Below, one piece after another: positions 1-9,020 of a stretch of DNA of 64,000 nt; position 1 is the first letter of the stretch, and every line of letters begins with the position of its first letter. The stretch comes from Bugulina stolonifera (Eukaryota; Bryozoa; Gymnolaemata; Cheilostomatida; Bugulidae). The translations under genes were made by a program, and so were the position numbers. Under the pieces are notes generated by a model. It had not been told where the DNA came from and made no database searches. It saw only the letters and a program-made list of their open reading frames with translations. Where the stretch lies: NCBI GenBank assembly GCA_935421135.1, contig OW285193.1, positions 2,904,996-2,968,995 on the forward strand. The letters run 5' to 3'.

Positions 1-2972
1 GGGTATTCCGCTGCTTCCACAGCTGGCGACTGAATTTGAGGTGTTATGCCAGGTGATCTTCTCCATGGGGTTGCTGCTTCCTGTGGACTTTTGCTCTCAG
101 CTCTACTTACATTTGCACGGTTTCTGCGCAACAGTGTCCCCGAGTCCTTGGAGGCCACCACCTCTCTTCCCTTTGTGGCGACTACTATGCCCGTGGACTT
201 TTGCTGGTCACCGCCATGTATTACAACCCGCTGACCCAGCTCAATGGGGCTTCTTGCTCTGGCTCTGTGTCTCGAGTCGTAGTACCTTCCTTGTTTACTT
301 CGCATTGAAGCTTCAAACCTTTGGAGTCGCTTGACGTCAATTGTCTTACTCGGCATCATTCCCATGGAGTTCAACGAACGCCCAAACATCAACTCTGCCG
401 GTGAGTAACCATTAGCTAAGGGAGTGTCTCGGTATGCGCATAGTGCCGCTTGCAGGTTTAAGTTTTTATTCAACAACTGCTTGACAGTTCTTACTGCTCG
501 CTCAGCTTCTCCATTAGACTGGGGGTATTTAGGAGAACTAGTAACATGCTTAATGTCCCATTTCGCTATAAAATGTTTGAACTTCACTGACCCGAACTGT
601 GGGCCATTGTCACTGACTATCGTATTTGGGACCCCCAACAGGCAGAACAATGCCTCCAACTTAGCCACGATTACTCCCGCTTCTGAGGTCGTTGTCAATT
701 CGCTAGCTGTAATGAATCTGCTGAAGTAATCCACCACTACCAGGAAGGTTTTCCCTTCCTTCTCGCATAGGTCGACTGCTAGTCGCCACCACGGCTGCTC
801 GGGCAACGGGGTACTACTCAGTGGCTCACGTGGTTTCAACCGAAACTCCTCACAGCGAGAACAAGCTTTAACCATGTCCTGGATATCTGCTGTCATTCCT
901 GGCCACCATACCAGATCAGTGGCTCTACGAATGCATTTTGTTTCACCCTGGTGTCCCGAGTATATTTCTTCGAGGACTCTGTCTCGTTCTATGGCAGGCA
1001 TATATATCCTATTGTCAAAGTACACGATGCCTTCGATAGCTGTCAAGTGGTCTCGAAAGCTGTAGAACTGTCGAGTATGAGCGTCGGTTCTAGCCGAAGG
1101 GGGCCACCCATTCATCGTATACATCAAGAGAAGTCTACCTTCCTCTTCTGTGAGCATGGCGGCCTTGATTTTCTGGAGACGCGCCGGCGATATCGGTAGC
1201 GACGCTATCAATTCCTGAATGAGTAGAGAGTCCCGTTCGCCTTCTCTGGCCGTCTCCAACAGCGGAGCTCTAGAAAGTGCGTCGGCTAGTACCAACTTGA
1301 CTCCTGGTGTATATACTATATTATAACTGAATGACATCATCCGCAGCCTAAACCTCTGCACGCGGATTGGTAACTTTGCCAACTCCTTATCACCCAGAAC
1401 TGCCACCAGTGGCTTGTGGTCTGTCTCGACAGTAAACTCACGTCCAGACAAATAATAACTAAACTTCTCACACGCCCAGCAGATAGCTAATGCCTCTTTT
1501 TCGATCTGAGCATACCGCTTCTCGGCATCATTTAAGGACCGTGATGCATAAGCCACTGGCTTCCACTGCCCGTCACTTAGCTGCAGCAACGCTGCACCGA
1601 GGCCGAATGATGAGGAATCCGCACTAACCATTGTTTTATTCTCCAACTTGTACGGCACCAATGTTGGCGCAGACATCATCAGAGATTTTACCTTCTTAAA
1701 TTCCCTATCATGTTCCGTGGACCAGTGCCAATCACAGTCTTTACCTAGTAACTGTCTTAAATTCACTGTGCTCTCTGCAATGGCCGCAGAAAATTTCCCC
1801 AAGTAATTTACGATACCGAAAAATCTCCTCAACTCTTTTCGGCGGCTAGGTGTGGGAAATCCTTCTATCGCTTTAGTTTTTTCGGGGTCAGCCTTAATAC
1901 CCTCTGACCCAATTATGTGACCCAGAAATTTTACCTCCGCCTTGTTGAACTCACACTTGTCCGCATTAAGAGTGACACCGCTTGCTCTCAGCCTATCAAA
2001 AAATATCTTTAGAATGGCATCATGCTCTTGTCAAGTCTCTGCGTAGACTAATATGTCGTCCATTTGACATACAACTCTATCCAGGCCCATTAATACTTTC
2101 TGCATTTCTCGTTGAAAAATCTCTGGGGCTGAATTAATTCCAAATGGAAGCCGTTTGCAACAGTACCTGCCAAAAGGAGTTATAAATGTGGTTAGCAAAT
2201 GTGACCCTTTACTCAACCTCATTTGCCAATATCCGCAGTTGGCGTCCAGTTTGCTAAATATTCGTGAATTTCCCAACGCACCCAACGTCTCTTCCGAGGT
2301 TGCTAGTGGATGGTACTCCCTTTTCACGGCTTTATTTAATTGTGTGAAGTCAATACACACCCTAAGTTTCCCGTTTTTCTTAGGTACAACTAAACAAGGA
2401 TAGCACCAATCTGTCGGAGTCTCCACTTTCTCAATGACTCCGAGCTTCTCCATTCGACGTAGCTCCTCCAGTAGCGGCTTCTTGCGTGCTGCAGCTACTC
2501 GTCTAGGGGCAGTCTGCACAAAGGGCATCATGTCCTCCTTCAGCTGGATGTCGACCTCATTTTCCATCGTTCCAAGACCTCTAAATAGTTTGGGATACAT
2601 TGCTTTCCAGTCAGGGCACCCACCCAGACCTACACTATCCATGAACCGGATTATCTCGAGGTGCTCAATAGAAGGCTTCCCCAAAAGCGGCATAACTAGC
2701 CCCTTTATAAAGTAAACAGTCTCCTTGGTCTTCTTACCATTCAGTTCCAGAGTGGCCTCTGCCTCCCCTGTTACCAGTAGTCTATTGTTTCCTGCTCCTT
2801 TTAATACTTTTCTAGATGGCCCGAGCAGACCTTTGCAGTATCGTTCCATGTGCGCCGGCATTGCTGTGACCGCAGCCCCTGTATCAACTTTAAATTTTAC
2901 TGGTGCCCCATTTACCTTCACATTAATTAACCATGACCTGGCTGTGGACTCTACCGACTCGCACGTCCCTAG
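1..2972 (-). pseudogene. pol: pol polyprotein of gypsy copy 1 (protease-RT-RNase H-integrase), one internal stop
   Basis: Enzyme polyprotein for copying and integrating the element. In order: aspartic protease (KVDTGAAVTAMP), reverse transcriptase with VCIDFTQLNKA, LPFGINSAPEIFQREM and the catalytic QMDDILVY, RNase H (VSADSSSFGLGAALLQ, VETDHKPL), and integrase (GHQG...C..C zinc finger, DYFSRFI, SDNGPQF, NGEAERAV). A TGA at 2031-2033 lies just behind the RT catalytic motif; otherwise the frame is open to the window edge. The first in-frame ATG is far behind the gag stop, so translation probably relied on gag readthrough. The C-terminus is not in the window. Confidence 0.93.
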
Positions 2973-2975
2973 TCA
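2968..2975 (-). promoter_or_regulatory. Gag/pol UGA-CUAG stop-readthrough signal, copy 1
   Basis: The minus strand reads TTA TGA CTA GGG, with gag (zinc-knuckle frame) and pol in the same frame on either side of TGA. UGA followed by CUAG is a well-known efficient readthrough context in animal cells. The identical TTATGACTAGG occurs at the same junction of copy 2. Readthrough itself is inferred. Confidence 0.6.
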
Positions 2976-3853
2976 TAATGTCGGATCCCCCAAGAACAAT
3001 CCGTCCATTTCCTCCTGGCAATGAACTTCATCAGTTCTGGTCTCCAATCCGCGGCCAAACTCTCTCTTACCTTTGCACGCCTTTGCCCAATGGCCGGTTC
3101 CTTTACATATTTTATAACATGTTGCATTTCGCGCAGGGCACTGTTCTCTAGCATGTCTTCTCCATGCACAATATGGGCATTTCTTTTCGTCTGCTGTCTG
3201 AGACCCCTCACTAGCAGGCTGCCTAGATGTGTTGTTTCTTCATGGCCCACGACGACCCCCCACAGTGTCCAGATTATCTTCTGCGACACTATTATTCATT
3301 ATGGCCGCCTGTTCATGATGGCTTATGTATTGCTTCGCCCTCTGGATAGCTTTTTGCAGTGTTAAGTCATCAGTGTCGATAAGGTACTCTCTTAATTTAT
3401 TGTCTGTTACCCCCACTACAATTCTATCCCGAATCAGCTCATCTCTCACAACACCATATTCACAGTTATCTGCTTGGGACTGCAGCTCGGTAATGAATTT
3501 ATGTATTGTACTACTACCCTGTCTTATGTTGTTGAATTTCACCCGCTCGTAGATAACATTCTTTACTGGCTCGAAATGAGCGTCAAACGTTTTAATAGTA
3601 TTTGCCAGAGTTTTTGCTCTTTCGGGCACATCCTCGTCGAATTGAAACTGGGTATATATTGGCACACTTTCCGGGCCCATTAGGACAAGCAAGTTTGCGA
3701 TTCTTTCTTCCTCTTCCCAATCTCCCCATTTTTTGCTACTTTGAAAATGTCAAACTGTGCCTTGAATGTTTTCCAATCAAGCGCTAGCGATTCACTTGAA
3801 AAATCAATTTTTTTCACGAACCGGTCGTCTCTGGTCGAGGAGCCTTCCGCCAT
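2973..3853 (-). pseudogene. gag: Broken gag of gypsy copy 1
   Basis: Structural protein of the retrotransposon, which packages element RNA. The start ATG is at 3853 (MAEGSSTRDDRF). The first 45 or so codons are in one frame, then a one-base shift near 3710-3720 moves the reading to the frame that holds the rest. A TGA at 3240-3242 breaks that frame again just before two zinc knuckles. The first, CPYCAWRRHAREQC, is a standard CX2CX4HX4C. The second, CYKICKGTGHWAKAC, has CX3C spacing, which is unusual. The frame ends at TGA 2973-2975, and pol follows in the same frame. Clearly a gag by position, retroviral-type central domain and knuckles. Confidence 0.88.
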
Positions 3854-4163
3854 ATCGCCGATGTTAACAATGGAGACACACAAAATAATAATGTCAAGTG
3901 CAGTCACACTTTAGACTCAGCAACCACGATGACGTATGAAAAAAAGAAATCACCTCCTATTGTTATTGATGCTCTAGTTCAATCAAACTAGAAACAACCT
4001 AACTTAATTTTAATTTCAATTCAATCGATGAATAATCCGAATAATGATATAATCAATCACTATCAGCAACGTCACACAAGCTAGGTAACTTTTCTTTCAA
4101 TGAACCTACTCCCCACCAAAACTCATATGGTTTTAACTCAGGTACTGTCTTTACGGCGTAGGT

Positions 4164-4180
4164 GCACTATTCTGACACCA
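4164..4180 (-). other. Primer binding site of gypsy copy 1
   Basis: The minus strand reads TGGTGTCAGAATAGTGC immediately inside the LTR. The first 11 bases, TGGTGTCAGAA, are the same as in gypsy copy 2. They match the complement of the 3' end of tRNA-Leu(CAA) as I remember it, so tRNA-Leu is the likely primer. Confidence 0.65.
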
Positions 4181-4323
4181 TGTAATAGTATATTAGTTAC
4201 CTTATGTCTTTCAAGTTATCAGTCGTCTCTCCAGCGGGTCTCTCTCACTCAAGCTCCTGATCGAAACTGCAATCTCACTGTCTCGCCCTGCTAGTCTGAC
4301 GTCACGTCCGTTATACCATTACA
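4181..4323 (-). repeat. 5' LTR of gypsy copy 1 (143 bp)
   Basis: On the plus strand the segment begins TGTAATAGTATA and ends TATACCATTACA, so the LTR has TG...CA ends inside an imperfect 12-bp inverted repeat. It directly follows a primer binding site and is almost the same length as the 146-bp LTRs of the second gypsy element. The partner LTR is outside the window, so the borders rest on the inverted ends and the primer binding site alone. Confidence 0.72.
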
Positions 4324-5304
4324 CTTATAGTCTTAGAGAATTGAAGTATCAAAATCAGAATGAGCATTTCAGCCCTGGTACATTATCGTAAACACAGGAG
4401 TTCATCACATTTATATATGTATGGTATGATCGAGGCCCCTGTGTGACAACAACCTCTAGCCACATTATATCAATTGCTTGGATCTAGTCTTCTACATACA
4501 TATAATATCTGTTTTATGTATTATTGCTTATTCCAGAATGCATGACTAGCAGTGAACGCACTTTTGTTTCATCCTATCTTAAACATATACATTTGTACGT
4601 GTATCGGCCTTAAGCTTTATTGCTCAACACCATCTCTCTGTATTCCTGGTCATTCTTGCAACAAACTAATCTAAAATTTTGGTTAAATGGAGCAACTGCT
4701 ATTGTAATAATATTACAAGCTTGTCTAGCTTGTCAGTGGGCGCTGAAATATTCAGCACACTTGCACACAACATGGTGTAAAATAGGATACTAATTACTTT
4801 TTGTGATGCAGATACACATCAATGAAATGCTGAATAGTCGAATTGAGTGAAGTTTTCATTTTATGCTGTGGAAGGAAACCGTAGCCGCATACTTGCCAAT
4901 TAGTGTCTAGATCCTGTCAGGACATCCTCTGGTTTGTGCGTCCCTACTAATTTTCCAGCTGTCCTGATATTTTTCGATGAAAACAATACTGAGTATCATA
5001 AAACACGAGATACAACCTAAAATAAGTCATTTATATTGAAAAAAATATTTTGAATACCACTAAGGAGTACTGAAATAGAAAATTTGATACTTTCAGACAT
5101 AAAATGTCATTCAAGTGATATACATCTAAATTTGTCCTGGGATTCTGGTACCTATCCATGCTTCTGAGAAGACGAGTCCAGCTTTTTTGTTCTTTCTCCT
5201 TGGCCAGTGCGTAGTTGTCAACAGCTTTTCCCATGGCACAAATTTTGTAAACACAGATCTGTGTATTATAACTCTTAGCATTTTTCTAATTGACAGTACC
5301 TTAG
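4324..5304. other. Intron or intergenic DNA left of the astacin exon
   Basis: AT-rich sequence with no coding exon I can support. The upstream exons of the astacin gene, including the HExxH zinc site, are not found here and must lie left of the gypsy insertion. A minus-strand open frame at 5031-5234 has no recognisable similarity. Confidence 0.5.
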
Positions 5305-5429
5305 CACAAACCCTGGGTATTCCATAACAATAGAAACTGTGGATCCAACCTATCAAGACATCATTGGTACAGCCCAGACCTACTCTTTTGTTGACATTCA
5401 ACTTCTCAACAGATTCTATGAATGTTCTG
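5305..5429 (+). CDS. Astacin-family metalloprotease, last exon of the protease domain
   Basis: Exon bounded by ...CTTAG and GTACGT. It enters with one base of a split codon, has 41 codons, and leaves one base (phase 1). The product ends TYSFVDIQLLNRFYEC, which matches the C-terminus of astacin (M12A) domains, where an S-x-x-D-I-x-x-[IL]-N-x-x-Y-x-C pattern closes the fold. The catalytic HExxHxxGxxH and Met-turn exons are not in the window. The next exon, at 15307, starts with the complementary two bases, so the whole Polinton-like element lies inside this gene's intron. Astacins are secreted or membrane zinc endopeptidases; the substrate is unknown. Confidence 0.75.
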
Positions 5430-5849
5430 GTACGTTCATATGGTTCAGTCCTTACCTGTAACTCACTGCATTCACCTGTATATATGTTTAGTCAAAGTTT
5501 TACATTATTTGCCAGCTATGTGATATGACTTGGTAAATAAATAGTATTGTAACGGCTGCTTCATCTAGATTTTGATGTTAGGTATGGAGAAAGAAGCTAT
5601 TTGCTAGATACATACGTTTGAGATACATGTACCATGTAAGACATAAGACATGAAGACATAAAAAGTACATTGAAAGTTGCTATGAAGCAGAATGGAATTG
5701 CTGGTAGCTATTGGGCCTAATCAAAGCTGAGGAAATCTAAAAGACTAAATAGAAAATATGCAGAAGTTCTACCTACAGTATAAATAGATGTATACATGCA
5801 GTTTGTCAATCTCACATAGTGCTGAGGCTAAAGGTCACCAAAATACTAA
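5430..5849 (+). other. Start of the astacin intron, left of the Polinton-like element
   Basis: AT-rich intron sequence after a GTACGT donor; nothing recognisable up to the target duplication at 5850. Confidence 0.5.
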
Positions 5850-5855
5850 CCTATT
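5850..5855 (+). repeat. Left target-site duplication CCTATT
   Basis: CCTATT directly abuts the left inverted repeat and is repeated exactly at 15154-15159. A 6-bp duplication is the known signature of Polinton/Maverick integration. Confidence 0.92.
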
Positions 5856-6124
5856 AGTAGTATAGTCAGTGCAGATCTGCACAGACACCCGGCCATTTCC
5901 GCGTCTTATTAGCCCTAGATCCAAAAACTCCCCGGGCGGACGACCACCCCACCCGTCCTCTCGCCCCCTCCCCTTCCCTAAACCTCACTCTATGTGCAAA
6001 GCCCTAAAACCTACCCCCCAATCGCGGGTGGGGTTTCAAAAACATCATCGGCTGTTCCGTAGAACCCAGTCTAAAGAGCAAACCCCCCGCCCCGCGAACC
6101 CCACCCGTCCTCCCTCCACCCGTC
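5856..6124 (+). repeat. Left terminal inverted repeat of the Polinton-like element
   Basis: Reads AGTAGTATAGTCAGTG... and matches the reverse complement of 14869-15153 with few substitutions and one indel of about 16 bp near the inner end. The C-rich sequence continues to about 6330 without a partner on the right. Long open frames through this stretch are by-products of GC-rich composition. Confidence 0.9.
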
Positions 6125-6393
6125 CCCGCCCCTCCCCGCCCCTCCCCGCCCCTCCCCACCCCACCCCTCCCCTCCGCCTCGCCTTCCGCCTCGCGGCGGT
6201 TTTCGTTTGCGAGTCCAGCCGTGGCCCCACGCCGCCCTCCCCCCGCCCATCCCCACTCCTCCCCGCCCTCCCGCCCCAACGACCCGTCACGGCCCTCGCG
6301 GGCGGACCGTCGGCTGGAGTAGGGTGAAGCAAAGGAAAATACGGGTTAGAGTAATGGTGTGTGATGTATTCTAGAATAGATGATATTATGTGA

Positions 6394-6668
6394 CTATAAC
6401 AAATATGAGTAAGGGTAATGATACACGAGTTTGTTTTAATTTTCAACACGTTTGAGAGTAATAATATAAAATCAAGCGATAAAAAGCTTGATATACGACT
6501 ATGAAGAATATGAGTAAGGGTAATGATACACGAGTTTGTTTTAATTTTCAATACGTTCGAGAGTAATAATATAAAATCAATCGATAAAAACCGATATACG
6601 ACTATGAAAAATACGAGTAAGGCTAACGATACACGAGTTTGAGAGTAATAATATAAAATCAATTGATA
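6394..6668. repeat. Tandem repeat, about 110-bp unit, 2.6 copies
   Basis: The phrase GATACACGAGTTTG recurs at about 6420, 6528 and 6628, each time followed by GAGAGTAATAATATAAAATC. It lies between the left inverted repeat and the 3' end of the minus-strand gene. Function unknown; it could hold the terminator of that gene. Confidence 0.8.
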
Positions 6669-6707
6669 AGTAGACACGAATGAGTGTGAATGACAAAAGT
6701 TTTTGCC

Positions 6708-8050
6708 TCAAAACTGTGCAGTGGCGGGGAGGAGACGCTCGCCGAGGATGGAGTCTAGAATGGCACAATCGTAGAATATTCTCCCGCTCTTGGAAGTCTT
6801 CTGTCCCTTGTACACCATCACAGAGGGGAGGAGCTCTTTCATCGAAACTGCCAGACGTCCCGGAAGGAAGACCTCTCCCTTTCTTTCTTCGTTTCCAATC
6901 CGACACTCGTAGGTGGCAATGGAGTTGCTCGCATTATCACCATCACCGCATCTTGGGACGTATGTGGGTCGGAGCGCGGTCACCACCAGCACAGAACCAA
7001 CGGGGAATGAAGATAGCGTTTGCACTCGAAAAAATTCTTCCAACTGGGCCAAGGTCTTCTTTCTCAAGTCACCGGCCAGCTTTTTCATGGCTGCTCCTGG
7101 CAGGGAGCACACGCTCTCGATACGGTTGAATGTGTTTTGTCCTTTAGCGGTCTCCTGCTGTCCCAAGTACACCATGATCCTAGGTGGAAGGGTAAGGTCC
7201 TTTAGCTCCTCTTCTTTGACATCCGCTAGCTTGGGCATGGTGTGACGAATGTTGGTGTGAAAGCTGATGCAATGTCTCATCCCCTTGCCATCCACATAGC
7301 TTGCCCTGGCTAAAAATGCTTTTCCGAATACCGTTTCAACCACCGAACCTCCACTCACTTCTAGCACAGTTCCTGGCTCTAGCTCTGACAGTTTCACCGT
7401 TGTCTGCAGAGAGCTCCTCTTCTCCGCTCCCATGCTCCTACAATAACGAAAGTGGTGTATATAGATCCGACAAAGCGGTTAAACGGGAGAAAGATGGTAC
7501 GGAGTTTTATGGATATACGAATAGGGCTACTTACATTAGGGTTGCTGCCACTGCACGAGCTTTCTCCAGGCTTAGTCCCCCGCTCTTTTTCTTCCCCTTG
7601 CAAGGGGACTTGGTAGCTTTTTCCCTTCGACGTCTCACCACCATCCATTTCTTCCGTAGCCGTATCGGCTCCGTGGCCATCATCATCACCATCTCCACCC
7701 TCTTCATCTGATATTACAATCACCTGGGGTTTCTTCTTTTTCTTAGCACAGATTTCATCTCCTTTCACTTCTTTTCCTTTTGGGCTCTTCCTTTTTTTGG
7801 ATGTTGTGGTCTCGCCCCTATCCGAGGCCCGCTCCGGGGAGGACGGAGAGTCCGCTATGTTAGAAGGATCCTTTCGGGCAACACTCCCCACTCCTATTAT
7901 TTTCCCCTTCTTCCGTGCCTCTTTTAACGCATCCACCTCTTCTTTCCTCTTCTGACTGCACTCTTCTTCTTCAATAATTCCATCCATTTGTGAGTCCGTT
8001 AAGCCCGCAAATAACTCTTCTTGGTTCTGGACTATGTTGTCAGTATCCAT
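6708..8050 (-). CDS. Polinton-like element protein of unknown function, two exons, internally duplicated
   Basis: ATG at 8050 begins MDTDNIVQNQEELF. Exon 1 (8050-7535) codes a charged, probably disordered region with Lys-rich clusters (AKKKKKP, SKKRKSPKGK) that could be nuclear localisation signals, and an acidic DEEGGDGDDDGH run. A GTAAGT donor follows 7535. The acceptor CTCTGCAG at 7404 keeps the frame and gives about 403 residues; a nearer TAG acceptor breaks it, and a separate start at 7433 (MGAEKRSS) is the alternative. Exon 2 (7403-6708) holds two related modules, each ending in a P-x-[IV]-M-V-Y-x-G-Q core followed by K-x-G (PPRIMVYLGQQETAKGQ and PSVMVYKGQKTSKSGR). The modules look beta-rich; an OB-fold single-strand DNA-binding role beside the polymerase is conceivable, but I recognise no family. 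The frame is intact although the polymerase is not. Confidence 0.62.
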
Positions 8051-8164
8051 TGATAATGTACTATTGTAGTAGTGTTCCTGTACAGTAGTGATGTGCTGAA
8101 CTTTGAATGCTGAGACTGTGATCCCACTCTCCCTTTATACATCTGCTCATTTCTTGACTCCTCC

Positions 8165-8565
8165 CTTTTTATTATCCAATCCCAATGTGTCCCGATGCAC
8201 CCCGATGTCAATCCGAAGCCTCCCGATGCACCCCGATGTGAATCCTAAGCCTCCCGATGCGTCCCGATGCGCCCCGGTGCGCCCCGATGTGCCCCGATGT
8301 GTCAAATCACATCGGGGTGCATCGGGTTACATCGGGTTACATCGGGTTACATCGGGATGCATCGAGAGGCTTCGGATTCACATCGGGGTGCATCGGGAGG
8401 CTTCGGATTCACATTGGGGTGCATCGGGAGGCTTCGGATTCACATCGGGGTGCATCGGGAGGCTTCGGATTCACATCGGGGTGCATCGGGAGGCGTCGGA
8501 TTCACATCGGAGTGCATCGGGGGGCTTCGGATTCACATCGGGATGCATCGGGGTGGTATTGCCAA
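8165..8565. repeat. GC-rich minisatellite between the divergent Polinton genes
   Basis: About 31-bp units built from ACATCGGGGTGCATCGGG and AGGCTTCGGATTC. The left part (8180-8300) carries the same words on the opposite strand, so the array is inverted around about 8305. It lies in the shared 5' region of the two divergent genes. Overlapping open frames rich in GCIG/RLRIHIGVH are artefacts of the repeat. Confidence 0.85.
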
Positions 8566-8654
8566 GGGTGGGGAAATGGTTAGACTCCGCCCACTGAATA
8601 CTACTATTTAAGGTATGAGTTTCTCACTCTAGCAGTATGAACAATCAGCCTCTA

Positions 8655-9020
8655 GTCAACAGAGTGAGAGTAAACAGAGACAGCTACCTACTAGTCAGCA
8701 CCTGATCAGAGATGTCAACAAGTACAACATAAGGTTAGTGCTAAATAGGGTAATCGGCAGCAATTGTAAAGTGTTTATTGTATATAACGCTATTGAGCCA
8801 AAAACAAAAAAATTAACTTACACCCTACTACTATATATTTTTATAGGGAGACTAAACAGAGACACCTACTTTCTAGCCAGCGCATGGTCAGCCGAGATGT
8901 CAACAAGTGAAAAAGAAGGTTAGTGCTAAATGAGGTAATTGGTAGCAATTGTGGATTGTTTACTGTTTATGTAGTGTGAAGTAAAAGAATAATAACTTAC
9001 ACCCTACCATTATTTTATAG
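8655..9020 (+). repeat. Tandemly duplicated leader exon plus intron of the polymerase gene
   Basis: Two units of about 180 bp each hold AAACAGAGACA..., ATGTCAACAAGT, a GGTTAGTGCTAAAT donor, and a CTTACACCCTAC...TTTTATAG acceptor. In the first unit the ATG is closed by TAA after six codons; in the second (ATG 8897) it is open and splices in frame to the polymerase exon at 9021. The upper copy could act as an alternative leader or short upstream frame. Confidence 0.7.

Larger units (their letters stand above)
1..4323 (-). mobile_element. Ty3/gypsy LTR retrotransposon, copy 1 (cut by window edge)
   Basis: Read on the minus strand the order is 5' LTR (4181-4323), primer binding site, gag, protease, reverse transcriptase, RNase H, integrase; the 3' end and second LTR lie left of base 1. 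The element is damaged: a one-base frameshift in gag near 3710-3720, a TGA in gag at 3240-3242 and a TGA in pol at 2031-2033. From 2030 to base 1 I find no further stop in the pol frame. It is related to, but clearly diverged from, the complete copy at 23497-28332, with the same LTR size, primer binding site type and gag/pol junction. Confidence 0.93.

Noticed and set aside
5031..5401. Minus-strand frames with GKAVDNYALAKEKEQKSW
   Set aside because: Looks partly protein-like, but no similarity, no clear splice borders, and it overlaps the astacin exon on the other strand.
5869..6677. Pro/Arg-rich and Gly-rich open frames near the left Polinton end
   Set aside because: They lie in the GC-rich inverted repeat; the same 'protein' appears mirrored in the right repeat, as expected from DNA-level repetition.
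7404..7534. Nearest TAG acceptor (about 7438) for the intron of the Polinton partner gene
   Set aside because: It puts exon 2 out of frame; the CTGCAG acceptor at 7404 keeps the frame, so I used that one.
8103..8611. Three overlapping plus-strand frames rich in GCIG and IHIGVH
   Set aside because: All three frames are open because of the minisatellite; no start context or domain.
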